Assembly (NCBI GenBank): GCA_035440445.1
Contig: DAORMJ010000008.1
Coordinates: 1 to 64,000 of the forward strand
Source of the DNA: Ga0077548 sp035440445
GTDB taxonomy: Bacteria; Pseudomonadota; Alphaproteobacteria; Rhizobiales; Xanthobacteraceae
Direction of reading: 5' to 3'
Length of the DNA: 64,000 bases
Part shown: positions 46,136 to 56,489 of the stretch, piece after piece
How positions within the stretch are numbered: the stretch's first letter is position 1
Layout of the letters: each line of letters opens with the position of its first letter
The notes under the pieces: generated by a model
What the model was told of the DNA's origin: nothing
The model's input: the letters and a program-made list of their open reading frames with translations, nothing else
Databases searched by the model: none
Translations under genes and position numbers: made by a program

Positions 46136-46525
46136 TCAGCCGGCTTTTTCGATCTCGGCAAAGACGGCTGCCGCCTCGTGAAACGCCGTATTCGCGGCCG
46201 GCACGCCGCAGTAGATCGCCTGCTGCAATAGCAGTTCCTTGATGTCATCTTTCGTGAAGCCGCCTTCGGTCATCGCGGCGCGGACATGCAGGCGGAATTC
46301 TTCCCAACGGCCGAGTGCGACCATGGAGCCGAGCACGACAAGGCGCCGTGTGCGTTCGTCGAAATGGGGGCGCGTCCAGATCTCGCCCCAGGCGTAGCGC
46401 GAGATGAGGTCCTGAAACTCGCCGTTGAAATCGTTCTTGTTTGCGAGCGACCGATCGACCCACTTGTCGCCGAGAACTTCGCGCCGGCGGGCGATACCTT
46501 TTTCGTAGCGTTCCTGCTCATCCAT
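46136..46525 (-). CDS. pcaC: 4-carboxymuconolactone decarboxylase PcaC
   Basis: AhpD-fold enzyme of the protocatechuate branch, converting 4-carboxymuconolactone to 3-oxoadipate enol-lactone. 129 residues. Visible stretches are YEKGIARRREVLGDKWVDRS, WTRPHFDERTRRLVVLGSMVALG and the catalytic-loop-like ELLLQQAIYCGVPAANTAFHEA. It is 4 bases behind pcaD. Confidence 0.94.
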   Translation of the reverse strand: MDEQERYEKGIARRREVLGDKWVDRSLANKNDFNGEFQDLISRYAWGEIWTRPHFDERTRRLVVLGSMVALGRWEEFRLHVRAAMTEGGFTKDDIKELLLQQAIYCGVPAANTAFHEAAAVFAEIEKAG

Positions 46526-46529
46526 GGAA

Positions 46530-47309
46530 TCAGCCTTTCAGAAAATCATTGAGCGCGCGGGAAAAGGCTTCCGGTTGCTCGATATTCGACAGGTGTGCCG
46601 CGTCGAGCCCCACGAGTTTCGCGCCCGGAATGCGGGATGCAATCAGTTCTGCGGCTTCGTAAGGCGTTGCGGGGTCGTGCCTGCCGCCGATCACAAGCGT
46701 CGGCGCGGCAATGCTCGCGATCGGAAAGCGCTGATCCACGTCGCGGATCGCGGCGCAGTTGCCGGCATAGCCTTCGGGCTTGGTCGTGTGGAGCATCTCG
46801 ACGATCGGGTCGATGTCTCTGGGCGAGCTCTCGCGGAAGTCCTTGGTGAACCATCGCTCGATCACCGAGCCGGTGATCGCCTTCATGCCAGAGGCGCGCA
46901 CGGTGGCGATGCGCTGGTTCCAGATATCCGGCATGCCGAACTTCGCGGCCGTGTTGCAAAGCACCAGTCGTTCGATGCGTGCAGGGACGTGGCGCGCAAG
47001 CCACATGCCGATCATGCCGCCCATCGACAGGCCGCAGAAGCGCACGCGCGGGAGTTTCAGCGCGTCCAGCAGCGCGATCGCGTCTTCGCCGAGTTGCTGG
47101 AAGGTGTAGGGGCCTTGGGGTGCAGTGGTCTTGCCATGGCCGCGGGTATCGTAGCGGATGACACGAAAGCGCTTTGCAAGCTCTTCGATCTGATTGTCCC
47201 ACATGTGCAGATTGGTGCCGAGCGAGTTCGACAACACGAGCGGGGGTGCGCTGTCCGCGCCGTCGATGCGATAGTTGACGCTGATGCCATTGACGTCGAG
47301 CGAGGGCAT
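46530..47309 (-). CDS. pcaD: 3-oxoadipate enol-lactonase PcaD
   Basis: Alpha/beta hydrolase that opens 3-oxoadipate enol-lactone to 3-oxoadipate. 259 residues. The nucleophile elbow is GLSMGGMIG (Ser near 94), the oxyanion region LSNSLGTNLHMWD, and the catalytic His lies in DAAHLSNIEQPEAF at the end. It is between pcaB and pcaC with short spacers. Confidence 0.94.
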   Translation of the reverse strand: MPSLDVNGISVNYRIDGADSAPPLVLSNSLGTNLHMWDNQIEELAKRFRVIRYDTRGHGKTTAPQGPYTFQQLGEDAIALLDALKLPRVRFCGLSMGGMIGMWLARHVPARIERLVLCNTAAKFGMPDIWNQRIATVRASGMKAITGSVIERWFTKDFRESSPRDIDPIVEMLHTTKPEGYAGNCAAIRDVDQRFPIASIAAPTLVIGGRHDPATPYEAAELIASRIPGAKLVGLDAAHLSNIEQPEAFSRALNDFLKG

Positions 47310-47323
47310 TGGTTCTTCCCGTA

Positions 47324-48688
47324 TCAGTTCTTCAGATCATGTTCGATGGCGGCGAGTGTGGCGTCGATGAATGTGTCGGTCTCCCCGAGATAGCGGGCGG
47401 GGTCGAAGATTTCGTCGAGTTTCTTCGGCGTCAACTTCCGCGACACTTCCGGCATTTCGCGCAGAACTTCCTTCATGTGCTTGTTCTCGCTTGCCGATTG
47501 TTTCGAGGCTTTGGCGAGGAGTTCATGCGCTTGCATGCGGCCGAGTTTCTGGGCGAGCGCGAACTGCACCGCTTCCGCCATGACCGCGCCGTTCGAAAGT
47601 TCGAGGTTCGCGCGCATCCGGGCTTTGTCGATCTCGAGTCCGGTGGCGATTTCCGCGGTGCGTTCGAACGCGCCCGAGGCGATCAGCAAAAGCTGCGGGA
47701 GCGTGAGCCAGCTTGCCTGCCAGCCACCGAGGCCGCGTTCCTGTTCCTGCACCAGGCCGGAGAGAAGCGAAGACACGATGCCCGGTGCGATGTTGGCGGC
47801 GGTCAGGATCTGCGCCGACAATACCGGATTGCGTTTCTGCGGCATGGTCGAGGAGCCGCCGCGTCCGGCTGCTGCCGGTTCGAAGACTTCGCCGATCTCC
47901 GTTTGCATCAGGAGCGAAACGTCACGTGCAATTTTCCCGCATTCGCCGATCGCGATCGCAATCGCGCTCGCGGCGCTCACGATGCGGTCGTTATGCGCGT
48001 GCCAGGGCGCGGGGGGCACGGTGAGCGCAAGCTCCTTGCCGAGTGCGCGTGCGACCGCGCCGCCTTTGTCGCCGAGTGCTGCAAGCGTTCCGGTAGCACC
48101 GCCAAATTGAAGAACCGATGCTTCAAAGACGCTCTCGCCAATACGCGTGCGTGCGCGCGAAAGGCTGGCGGCATATTCGGCTGCCTTCAATCCGAAGGTC
48201 GTCGGCAGCGCCTGCTGCAACCAGGTGCGGCCGGGCATTACCGTCTTGCGGTGTTTCTTTGCAAGCGAAACGAAAGCCTTGATCGCGCGGATGAGATCGC
48301 GGTCGAGCAGTGCCGCGGCCTCGCGCAAGGCAAGCACGGTCGCGGTATCGATGATGTCCTGGCTGGTCGCGCCCCAATGCACGAAGCGGGCGGCTTCCTT
48401 GTTGCGTTTAGCGACTTCGGCCGTCAGCGCTTTCACGAGCGGGATCGCGGCATTGCCGGCAGTTGCCGCAGCCGCGCCAATGGCCGCAACGTCGTAGCGT
48501 TTCGCGTTGCAGGCCGCAGCGATGGGCGCGACTGCAGTACGCGGAATGACTCGCGCGGACGCTTCGGCGGCAGCGAGTGCGGCCTCCACGTCGAGCATGC
48601 GTTGGAGCATGCTTTCGCCGGAAAGCAGGGCACGCATTTTTGCGCTTGCGAAGAACGGACCGAGTAGCTCGGCGGAAGGAATGCTCAT
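47324..48688 (-). CDS. pcaB: 3-carboxy-cis,cis-muconate cycloisomerase PcaB
   Basis: Fumarase/argininosuccinate lyase superfamily enzyme that lactonises 3-carboxymuconate. 454 residues. Superfamily regions are visible: FVHWGATSQDIIDTATVLALR, and the signature GGSSTMPQKRNPVLS (near 275). First gene of the minus-strand pcaB-pcaD-pcaC unit. The dioxygenase genes pcaGH are not in the window. Confidence 0.95.
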   Translation of the reverse strand: MSIPSAELLGPFFASAKMRALLSGESMLQRMLDVEAALAAAEASARVIPRTAVAPIAAACNAKRYDVAAIGAAAATAGNAAIPLVKALTAEVAKRNKEAARFVHWGATSQDIIDTATVLALREAAALLDRDLIRAIKAFVSLAKKHRKTVMPGRTWLQQALPTTFGLKAAEYAASLSRARTRIGESVFEASVLQFGGATGTLAALGDKGGAVARALGKELALTVPPAPWHAHNDRIVSAASAIAIAIGECGKIARDVSLLMQTEIGEVFEPAAAGRGGSSTMPQKRNPVLSAQILTAANIAPGIVSSLLSGLVQEQERGLGGWQASWLTLPQLLLIASGAFERTAEIATGLEIDKARMRANLELSNGAVMAEAVQFALAQKLGRMQAHELLAKASKQSASENKHMKEVLREMPEVSRKLTPKKLDEIFDPARYLGETDTFIDATLAAIEHDLKN

Positions 48689-48779
48689 GCGGTGAAAATA
48701 GCCCAGGGAGTCGCAGCGGAATGTAGTCTCGCGCCGCTTTTGCTGGAAGCTTTTTCGGATTCTCGCGCGGTGTGCTCTG

Positions 48780-49562
48780 CTAGAATGGCGAATAGACCGA
48801 CAGCGTCGTGTAAAGGCCGCTGCCGCGGCCGCTGTTGTCGAGCGTTCCCACGGACAGCGTGAGGATTTTGCTGCGCCAGGTCAGGGAAGCGGCAAGGCCT
48901 GCGCGGTTCTCCGTATAGCGTGCATCACCCATGTTCACGATCTCGGCGCCGACCGACAAGACCGGATTCAACTCATAAAAGAGTGCCGCCTTTGCAAAGT
49001 GCTTTTTGTGCGCGGTCGATGCGGAGGCGTTGGCAATCAGAATGGTCTGTTGCGCGATCCTTGCGTAGATTTCTAGCCCGGCCTTAACGCCGGTCTTGCT
49101 TCCTTGCGTGGGGTTGAAGGGGTCGGGCTGCGAAAGAAGCTGACTTTCATAATTCACCCCGGCGAAGGCGCCGAGATAAACCCTGCCGCCGAAGATGTTG
49201 TCGAAGGTCTTGCGATACCCGCCAAGCAGTTCGGCGTTGTAAACATTCGCGTCATTGATGCCGCCCGGAACAATCGAGGTGGCGTAGGTGTAGCGGCCGG
49301 CACCGCCCACGAAGCGAATGCGCCAGCCATCTTCGATGAGCGTGCCCATGGGCGCATAGGTTGCGCCCGCCCAGACTGAGATCACCGGTTCGGCATAGTC
49401 GATGCCGCCGAAGAAATCCGCCTTCTGCTGAAGATGCTGCATCGAAAGCCCGGCGAAGGGGCGGATCAGTTGCTCATAGGCCATGGCGGGCACGGCGATA
49501 GCGGTCGCCGCCGCTGCCGGCAGCGCGGCAATCGCCATCCACCTGAAGGCTCCCCAGCCCAT
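48780..49562 (-). CDS. BcsS-like secreted beta-barrel protein
   Basis: 260 residues with a signal peptide (about 1-28, ending PAMA). The mature part has alternating polar/hydrophobic strands with repeated short Gly motifs (FFGGIDYAEPVISVWAGATYAPMG, IRFVGGAGRYTYATS, LLGGYRKTFDN, VYLGAFAGVNYES) and ends in a terminal Phe, consistent with an outer-membrane beta-barrel. It resembles BcsS of alphaproteobacterial cellulose clusters, but no cellulose synthase gene is nearby, so the family name is tentative. It stands alone. Confidence 0.65.
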   Translation of the reverse strand: MGWGAFRWMAIAALPAAAATAIAVPAMAYEQLIRPFAGLSMQHLQQKADFFGGIDYAEPVISVWAGATYAPMGTLIEDGWRIRFVGGAGRYTYATSIVPGGINDANVYNAELLGGYRKTFDNIFGGRVYLGAFAGVNYESQLLSQPDPFNPTQGSKTGVKAGLEIYARIAQQTILIANASASTAHKKHFAKAALFYELNPVLSVGAEIVNMGDARYTENRAGLAASLTWRSKILTLSVGTLDNSGRGSGLYTTLSVYSPF

Positions 49563-49836
49563 TTCGCCATGCCGTATCCGGGGCGGCGCGTATTGAATGT
49601 TGTCGTGGCTTGCCTAGCCGCACCCAATGGCCAAGTCTCCGGCGGGCCGGGCGGTGCGGGCTACGAAATCCCGATTGCAGGCTGCAATCCCCGGTGGAAT
49701 CGGGGTATTAGGTTGCCACCGGTTGTAAAATTTTTACATGGCCCCTGCGCAGTCGGGCGAGAGCAGCCGTAGCGAAGCCGGGGTATAATCCCGGTAACAA
49801 CGACAAGACGCCCGAAAGAAAACGCCGAGAAACGCC

Positions 49837-51036
49837 ATGGACGATATGCGCAATCACCGCCGCTTCATCAACATCGCGCACTTCATCGATCATTATGTGT
49901 TGCTGGTGTTTCCGACCGTCGCGATCGGTCTGGAGACGGCACTCTCGCGCAGCTACGCCGAACTGATCGTGCTTTCGACTGCGTGCTTCGTCGCCTTCGG
50001 TCTGTTCTCGCTGCCCTGGGGCTGGCTTGCCGACCACTGGAGCCGCCGCAAGATCATGGCGATCTTTTTCTTCGGCTGCGCGATCTCCATGGCGGCGGCT
50101 GCTGCCGCGCCGAATGTTTACTGGCTCGCGGGCGCGCTGCTGCTGCTCGGTTTCTTCGCGGCGATCTATCACCCGGTTGGAATCCCGATGCTGGTTTCGG
50201 TCGCGCGCGATCGCGGGCGCGACTTTGCCACCAACGGCGTGTGGGGAAATTTCGGCGTTGCGTTCGCGCCGGGGGTTACGGCTGCGCTGATGTATTGGGT
50301 CGGATTGCGTGCGGCTTTTCTGGTGCCGGCGATCGTCTGCGCAATCGTCGGCATTGCCTATCTTTTCCTGACGAAAGAGGAAAAGGAAAAAGCGGGTTCG
50401 CGCGCGAAGATCGCGGAAGTGCCGCTCACGGGCGGAATGATGGTGGCGGTTTTCGCCTTCTTCGCGCTGCTGGCGTTCTCCGGCGGCACCGTCTTCAATA
50501 TCCTGACGATCGCAATTCCGAAGCTCATCGACGAGCGCATGGCGCAGGACATTCCGCTCGTGCTGCTCGGCTCGGTCGCGACCGGCGTGCTTCTGTTTGG
50601 CGGTGCTGCGCAACTGACGGTCGGCCGTCTGGTCTCGCGCTTTGCGCCGCATGTGCTGCTTGCTTTCATCGGCGTGCTGCAAGTGATCGGCATTGTCTGG
50701 GCTTATCTTGCCAGCGGCCCGATGTTGCTCGGTGCGCTCGCGCTTTCGATTGCGGCAATTTATGCGCAGGTGACCGTAGGCGACGTCGTGATCGCGCGCT
50801 ATACGGCTGATGCCTGGCGCGGGCGCGTGTTTGCCGTTCGCTTTTTCCTCGCATTCATCACCAGCGGCCTTGCGGTCTGGCTGATTTCGTCGCTGCTCGG
50901 CCGGGGCGGTTTCGATCTCGTGCTGATCGTCACCGCGGTGGTTGCCGCGCTCTTTGCCTTCGCGACGATCTCGATCTCGATCCTCGCAGGCAAGGCCGAG
51001 GCGCAGGTCGCGCCTGCAGCGCAGCCGGCAGAGTAG
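49837..51036 (+). CDS. Major facilitator superfamily transporter
   Basis: Twelve-helix MFS protein, 399 residues. Motif A-like loop GWLADHWSRRKI (near 67) and the AIYHPVGIPMLVS stretch in helix 4 are visible; a charged cytoplasmic loop (about 182-205) splits the halves. This resembles fosmidomycin-resistance-like MFS members, but no substrate can be assigned. The secreted protein gene follows 7 bases later. Confidence 0.85.
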   Translation: MDDMRNHRRFINIAHFIDHYVLLVFPTVAIGLETALSRSYAELIVLSTACFVAFGLFSLPWGWLADHWSRRKIMAIFFFGCAISMAAAAAAPNVYWLAGALLLLGFFAAIYHPVGIPMLVSVARDRGRDFATNGVWGNFGVAFAPGVTAALMYWVGLRAAFLVPAIVCAIVGIAYLFLTKEEKEKAGSRAKIAEVPLTGGMMVAVFAFFALLAFSGGTVFNILTIAIPKLIDERMAQDIPLVLLGSVATGVLLFGGAAQLTVGRLVSRFAPHVLLAFIGVLQVIGIVWAYLASGPMLLGALALSIAAIYAQVTVGDVVIARYTADAWRGRVFAVRFFLAFITSGLAVWLISSLLGRGGFDLVLIVTAVVAALFAFATISISILAGKAEAQVAPAAQPAE

Positions 51037-51043
51037 GGCGCAG

Positions 51044-51523
51044 ATGCTCCGTTTCGTGCGACACCTTCTGGCAGCACTCGCGCTAAGTGCGGCATTCTCC
51101 GCGCCTGCGGGCGCGCAGCCGCGCGAGGTGCTGGCGACAGATTTCACCGTGCAGCTTTTCATGACCGAGAAGGGAGAGCTGTCGCCGGACATTTTCAAAC
51201 TCGAAGAACTTGCCGTTCATAACTTCACCGTTTCGGGCAAAGGCTTCGAGGGCGGAAAGTTCAGCGGCTTTCTGCTTCGCGTCGAGTTTCGCGCGAAAGG
51301 GGAGAAATTCGCCGAAGGGCTGCAGGGGCAAGTGCTGCTTCGCGAAGTAAAGACGAAGAAGGTTCTGCGGACGCTGAGCTTCTCCGACGTCTATGTCGGC
51401 ACCAGTGGCGTGTCCTACCGCGCTGCTCTGGTTCACAACCTCGACTGCACGATCATGCAGGCGGAGCTTTATTCGGGCGGCAAACGCTACACGAAGGAGC
51501 TGCCGTTTCACTGCGGCGAGTAG
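51044..51523 (+). CDS. Putative secreted protein of unknown function
   Basis: No family recognised. The ATG at 51044 gives 159 residues with a clear signal peptide (1-24, cut near AGAQP). The mature part is beta-rich with two cysteines (HNLDCTIMQ and PFHCGE), perhaps paired in the periplasm. It lies 7 bases behind the MFS gene and is probably in the same transcript, which could mean a partner in export or uptake; that is inference. Confidence 0.7.
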   Translation: MLRFVRHLLAALALSAAFSAPAGAQPREVLATDFTVQLFMTEKGELSPDIFKLEELAVHNFTVSGKGFEGGKFSGFLLRVEFRAKGEKFAEGLQGQVLLREVKTKKVLRTLSFSDVYVGTSGVSYRAALVHNLDCTIMQAELYSGGKRYTKELPFHCGE

Positions 51524-51562
51524 CAAGTCCTTGACTTCTATGTATATTTTTTTGATCTTGAT

Positions 51563-51584
51563 TATGACTGACTAGTCAGTCATA
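51563..51584. promoter_or_regulatory. 22-bp perfect palindrome, probable TetR operator
   Basis: Perfect inverted repeat centred between 51573 and 51574, with the core TGACTGACTAGTCAGTCA. It ends 8 bases before the tetR start, so a bound regulator would block transcription start or early elongation. A TTGACT (51531-51536) upstream could be a -35 element. TetR regulators often bind such repeats next to their own gene; autoregulation is inferred. Confidence 0.78.
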
Positions 51585-51592
51585 GTTGCTAG

Positions 51593-52258
51593 ATGGCGAA
51601 AGCAATCAAGCGAAGCAACAAAAGTCGTTCCGGTGGGGCGGCCGGTAACGAAAAGGTGGCCGAGAAGCGCGCGCTGATCCTTGCTGCCGCGCTCGACGAG
51701 TTTTCCCAAAACGGATTTGCCGCCGCGCGGCTCGATGACGTCGCCAAACGCGCCGACGTCGCGAAGGGCACGATCTATCTCTACTTCAAAGACAAGGAAG
51801 CGCTGTTTCAGGAATTGCTGCGCGCGGAAATCAGCCCGGTCATCGCGATGCTCGAGGCGGTGCTTTCCGGCGGGCGGGACGTCACGCCGCAAGTGCCGCT
51901 GCGCGAACTGGCATTGCGCGTCGCCGATCTTTTCGTCGATCAGGTGGTTGCGACCCGGCGCAAGGATATCGTGCGGCTCATCCTGACCGAAGGGCCGCGC
52001 TTTCCGAACCTTGCCGAATTCTATTACCGCGAAGTGATTTCACGCGGGCTCAACGCTTTCCGCGCCCGCGCGCAGCGGGCGGTCGACGAAGGCGAGTTGA
52101 AGAGCGATGCGCTGGTTCGTTTCCCGCATCTGATCGTGGCGCCGGCCATGATCGCGATCATGTGGAAGTCGATGTTCGAGAAGTTCGAACCGCTCGACGT
52201 GAGAGCGCTCATGCGAGCGCAGATCGAAAGTCTGCTGGACAAGGAAGAACGATCATGA
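51593..52258 (+). CDS. TetR family transcriptional regulator
   Basis: 221 residues. The N-terminal helix-turn-helix is RLDDVAKRADVAKGTIYLYFKDKEALF (about 43-69). The C-terminal ligand domain is typical in length. A poor ribosome site and the palindrome close upstream suggest a short leader. Its stop overlaps the start of the adaptor lipoprotein gene (ATGA). By analogy with the E. coli cecR-ybhGFSR locus it should repress the ABC exporter that follows. Confidence 0.92.
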   Translation: MAKAIKRSNKSRSGGAAGNEKVAEKRALILAAALDEFSQNGFAAARLDDVAKRADVAKGTIYLYFKDKEALFQELLRAEISPVIAMLEAVLSGGRDVTPQVPLRELALRVADLFVDQVVATRRKDIVRLILTEGPRFPNLAEFYYREVISRGLNAFRARAQRAVDEGELKSDALVRFPHLIVAPAMIAIMWKSMFEKFEPLDVRALMRAQIESLLDKEERS

Positions 52259-53015
52259 GGTTCCTGCGTGCAGCCATACTGCTGCCGGTGCTGTTCTTGC
52301 TCGCTGCTTGCGGCAACAACAGCAATGAAAGTTTTCAGGGCTGGATCGAGGCCAATCTGATTTTCGTCGGTCCGGACGAAAATGGGCGCATTGAAGTGCA
52401 ACGGGTGCGCGAAGGCGATCGTGTCACCAAGAATGCGCCGCTCTTTTCGCTGGAAGCCGACCTGCAGAAAGCCGACGCGCTTGCTGCGCGGGCCGCGGTG
52501 GAAAATGCGCGCGCCGCGTTCCAGCGCGCGGAGCAACTCATCAAGACCAATACGGGCACGCAGAAAGCGTATGACGATGCGCAGGCGGCACTCCGAGAGG
52601 CGGAGGCGAAGCTGAACTCCGCCGAAACGCGGCTCAAGCGGCGCAATATCCTGAGCCCGGTCGATGGCGTCGTGCAGCAGGTTTATTTCCGCGAAGGCGA
52701 GCTTGTCGTCGCGGGGCGGCCGATCATTGCCATCCTGCCGCCGGGAAATCTGAAAGTCCGCTTCTACGTCGCGCAGGCCTTGCTGCCGCGGATCGCGATC
52801 GGCGACAGCGTCAATGTTCATTGCGACGGTTGCGGGCCGCAAACGGCGAAGATCAGTTTCATCGCGCAGCAGGCGGAATACACGCCGCCCGTGATCTACA
52901 GCGAGCAGGAGCGGAGCAAGCTCGTGTTTCTGGTCGAGGCGCTGCCCGACAATCCCGCCGAGATGCGGGTCGGCCAGCCGGTCAGCGTCACTGTCGCGCC
53001 GCGCGCGGAAAAGAA

Positions 53016-53019
<4 letters not shown>
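52255..53019 (+). CDS. HlyD-family periplasmic adaptor lipoprotein of an ABC exporter
   Basis: 254 residues from the ATG at 52255. The lipobox LAAC at residues 15-18 predicts a lipid anchor in the inner membrane. A lipoyl half (EGDRVTKNAPLFSLE), a coiled coil (about 65-125) and the second lipoyl half (LSPVDGVVQQVYFREGELV) follow, as in YbhG. It is coupled by 4-base overlaps to tetR and the ATPase, so it joins the ABC-2 exporter to an outer-membrane channel. Confidence 0.9.
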
Positions 53020-53944
<925 letters not shown>

Positions 53945-53948
<4 letters not shown>

Positions 53949-55087
53949 GCTGGCTCCAGACACTCGGCAAGCCGGGATTCTTCCGCCGCGTGAAAGCGAT
54001 GCTGGTGAAGGAGTTTCTGCAACTGCTGCGGGACCGCGTTTCCTTCGCGATGATCGTGACCATGCCGCTCCTGCAACTGCTCCTGTTCGGCTATGCGATC
54101 AATACGACGCCGCGTCATCTGCCGACCGCGGTGCTGCTGCAGGAAACCAGCGACGTCGGCCGCTCGATTCTGGCAGCACTCGAACGCACGCAATATTTCA
54201 AGATCACACATCGGCTGACTTCGACCGAAGAGTTCGACCGTGTGCTGGCGTCCGGCAAGGTGCTGTTTGCCATCGAAATTCCGGCGGGCTTCGAGCGCGC
54301 GTTGCGGCGAGGTGACAAGCCTTCGCTCCTCGTCGCGGCGGACGCGACCGATCCGGTGGCCTCCGGCACTGCGCTCGGCAGTCTCTCTCGCATCGTGCAA
54401 CTCGCGCTCATCAACGAGCGGATGTTGCCGGACCAGAGCGAGCCATTGTTCGAGATCAGGAGCCATCCACGCTACAATCCGGCGGCGGTCAGTGCGCTGA
54501 ACATCGTGCCCGGCCTTGTCGGCGTCATTCTCACCATGACGATGCTGATCTTCACCGCGCTTTCGGTGACGCGGGAGCTCGAGCGCGGCACCATGGAAAG
54601 CCTGCTCGCGATGCCGATCACGCCGCTCGAAATCATGATCGGGAAAATCTGTCCCTACATCATCGTCGGCTTCGTGCAGGCCGCGCTCATCATCGGCCTC
54701 GGCGTGCTCCTGTTCGGCGTGCCGATCCTCGGCAGCCTGTTTCTGCTGGCGGTGCTTTCGACGCTCTTCATCGCGGCGAACCTCGCTATCGGCTATTCGT
54801 TCTCGACGGTATCGCAAAATCAGCTACAGGCGATCCAGCTGACGTTCATGTTCTTCCTGCCGAACATTTTGCTGTCGGGATTCATGTTTCCCTTCGCCGG
54901 GATGCCGACATGGGCGCAATGGGTAGGCGAGGCGCTGCCGCTCACGCACTACCTTCGCATCGTGCGCTCGATCATGCTCAAGGGCTCGGATTTCTCCGAC
55001 CTGCAATATGACGTTGCCGCGCTGTTCGTGCTGATGCTGGTTGCGATGACTATTGCGGTCACGCGGTTCCGCCGGACGCTGGATTGA
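53945..55087 (+). CDS. ABC-2 type exporter permease (YbhR/S-like)
   Basis: 380 residues. One N-terminal membrane segment (about 37-55), a large periplasmic domain (about 58-180) and five C-terminal segments with the ABC-2 signature TRELERGTMESLLAMPITPLEIMIGK and LSGFMFPFAGMPTWAQWVGEALPLTHYLR. Only one permease gene is present, so a homodimer is likely, unlike the two-permease YbhS/YbhR pair. Convergent with the DUF72 gene. Confidence 0.92.
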
Positions 55088-55092
55088 TCTCG

Positions 55093-55893
55093 CTACTTTA
55101 GCGTCTCGATCAATTTCATCGCTGCGGCCGGCGCGCGGACTTTGCCTTCATGAATGAAGTAGATGAAAACGTCGCGCGGCTTTGCGGCGGGTTTGGTCTT
55201 GTCTGCGTGTGGGAGTGCTGTGACGTCCTTGCCGGCGGCCCAGGCTTTCGCATGTTTGGCGACGGCCTCGATGTCCTTCGGCGGATAGCCGGTCTTTATC
55301 TTGTCCTTGCCGCGCTGGAGCCGCGTATAGACGAAGTCGCCGGTGATGTCCGCCATGTTCACGTAGTCGATATGGTCGGTGTAGCAGATCGAAACGCCGA
55401 ACTCGCGCGCAAGCTTGACGAAAGCGGGCGTGGAGAAAGTTTCGCTGCGCGGCTCGACGACATGCCGGATTTTGCGGCCGTCGAATTTCTGCGGCAGCAA
55501 TTCTAGAAACTTGCCGAAATCGGCTTCGTCGAATTTCTTGGTCGGAGCAAATTGCCAGAGCAGGGGGCCGAGCTTGTCGCCTAGTTCGGTGATGCCGGAG
55601 TCCATGAAGCGCTTGATGGAGTCGCCGGCTTCGGCGAGCACGCGGCGGTTCACGGCGTAACGCACGCCTTTGAGCGAAAAGACGAAGCCGTCCGGAACTT
55701 CGCTCGCCCACTTCTGATAGGTCTTGGCATTCTGCGTGCGATAGAACGTGCCGTTCACCTCGATCGAGGTGAGTGCGCGGCTCGCATATTCGAGTTCTTT
55801 CGCGTGTGGCAATCCTTTTGGGTAGAACACGCCGCGCCAGGGCTCGTAGGTCCAGCCGCCGATGCCGGTATAAATCGTGCCCTGCTTTGCCAT
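55093..55893 (-). CDS. DUF72 family protein
   Basis: 266-residue TIM-barrel-like protein of the DUF72 (YecE) family; function unknown. The N-terminal YTGIGGWTYEPWRGVFYPKG, EVNGTFYRTQ and the middle FSLKGVRYAVNRRV are typical. Its ATG overlaps the TGA of the DUF488 gene by one base, so they are co-translated. The pairing of DUF72 and DUF488 is seen widely and may point to a common, unknown process. Confidence 0.88.
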   Translation of the reverse strand: MAKQGTIYTGIGGWTYEPWRGVFYPKGLPHAKELEYASRALTSIEVNGTFYRTQNAKTYQKWASEVPDGFVFSLKGVRYAVNRRVLAEAGDSIKRFMDSGITELGDKLGPLLWQFAPTKKFDEADFGKFLELLPQKFDGRKIRHVVEPRSETFSTPAFVKLAREFGVSICYTDHIDYVNMADITGDFVYTRLQRGKDKIKTGYPPKDIEAVAKHAKAWAAGKDVTALPHADKTKPAAKPRDVFIYFIHEGKVRAPAAAMKLIETLK

Positions 55894-56351
55894 CAGATGA
55901 AGTGCCCCGGAAAGAGATCGACAATTTTCGCGCCGGTTTCTTCCGCGACAAGTTCAGCGATCTTGCTGCGGTGACATTCTTCCGGCTTGCGCTCGTAGCA
56001 TAGCAGACAGACTTTCTTTCCGCCTGCGACGAGCTTTCTCAGTTCGGCGAGTTCTTCCTGTGCCGCTTTGGTCTTGATGTGCTTGCCGTAGATCTTCCAG
56101 AGCTTCGAATAGTCGCCGCTGCGCGCAGCTTCGCGCCCTTCGGCTGGCGTGCCCAGTTTCTGAAAGTGCAGGTAGGCAATCCCGGCTTCGTCGAGGGCCG
56201 CCGAAAGCGCCTTTTTGGAGAAGCCGGCGCGCCGCGAAGCGGCGACCGCCCGGGTATCGACCAGAACCTTCACTTTGGCCCGCGTGAGCGCGCCGATGAC
56301 GTCCGCAAGGGCGGTCTCCTGATAGCCGATCGTGAAAAGACTGGTCATCAA
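55893..56351 (-). CDS. DUF488 family protein
   Basis: 152-residue DUF488 protein of unknown function. Visible parts are the N-terminal SLFTIGYQETALADVIGAL, a basic RAVAASRRAGFSKKAL patch, and the Cys-rich CLLCYERKPEECHRSKIAELVAEE, which reads like a possible metal or nucleotide site. First gene of a two-gene unit with DUF72. Confidence 0.87.
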   Translation of the reverse strand: MMTSLFTIGYQETALADVIGALTRAKVKVLVDTRAVAASRRAGFSKKALSAALDEAGIAYLHFQKLGTPAEGREAARSGDYSKLWKIYGKHIKTKAAQEELAELRKLVAGGKKVCLLCYERKPEECHRSKIAELVAEETGAKIVDLFPGHFI

Positions 56352-56489
56352 ACCCTCACAGGCCCGGCAGGGCCTTCACAAAAACTGCTGGCAATGAAAC
56401 CATCGGCATCCCTGCCGTGTTCCGACAATACCGGGCGGGCATAGGCAAGTGCCGCGGCGCGGCCAACAATCACTTTTTGGGAGATTTTC

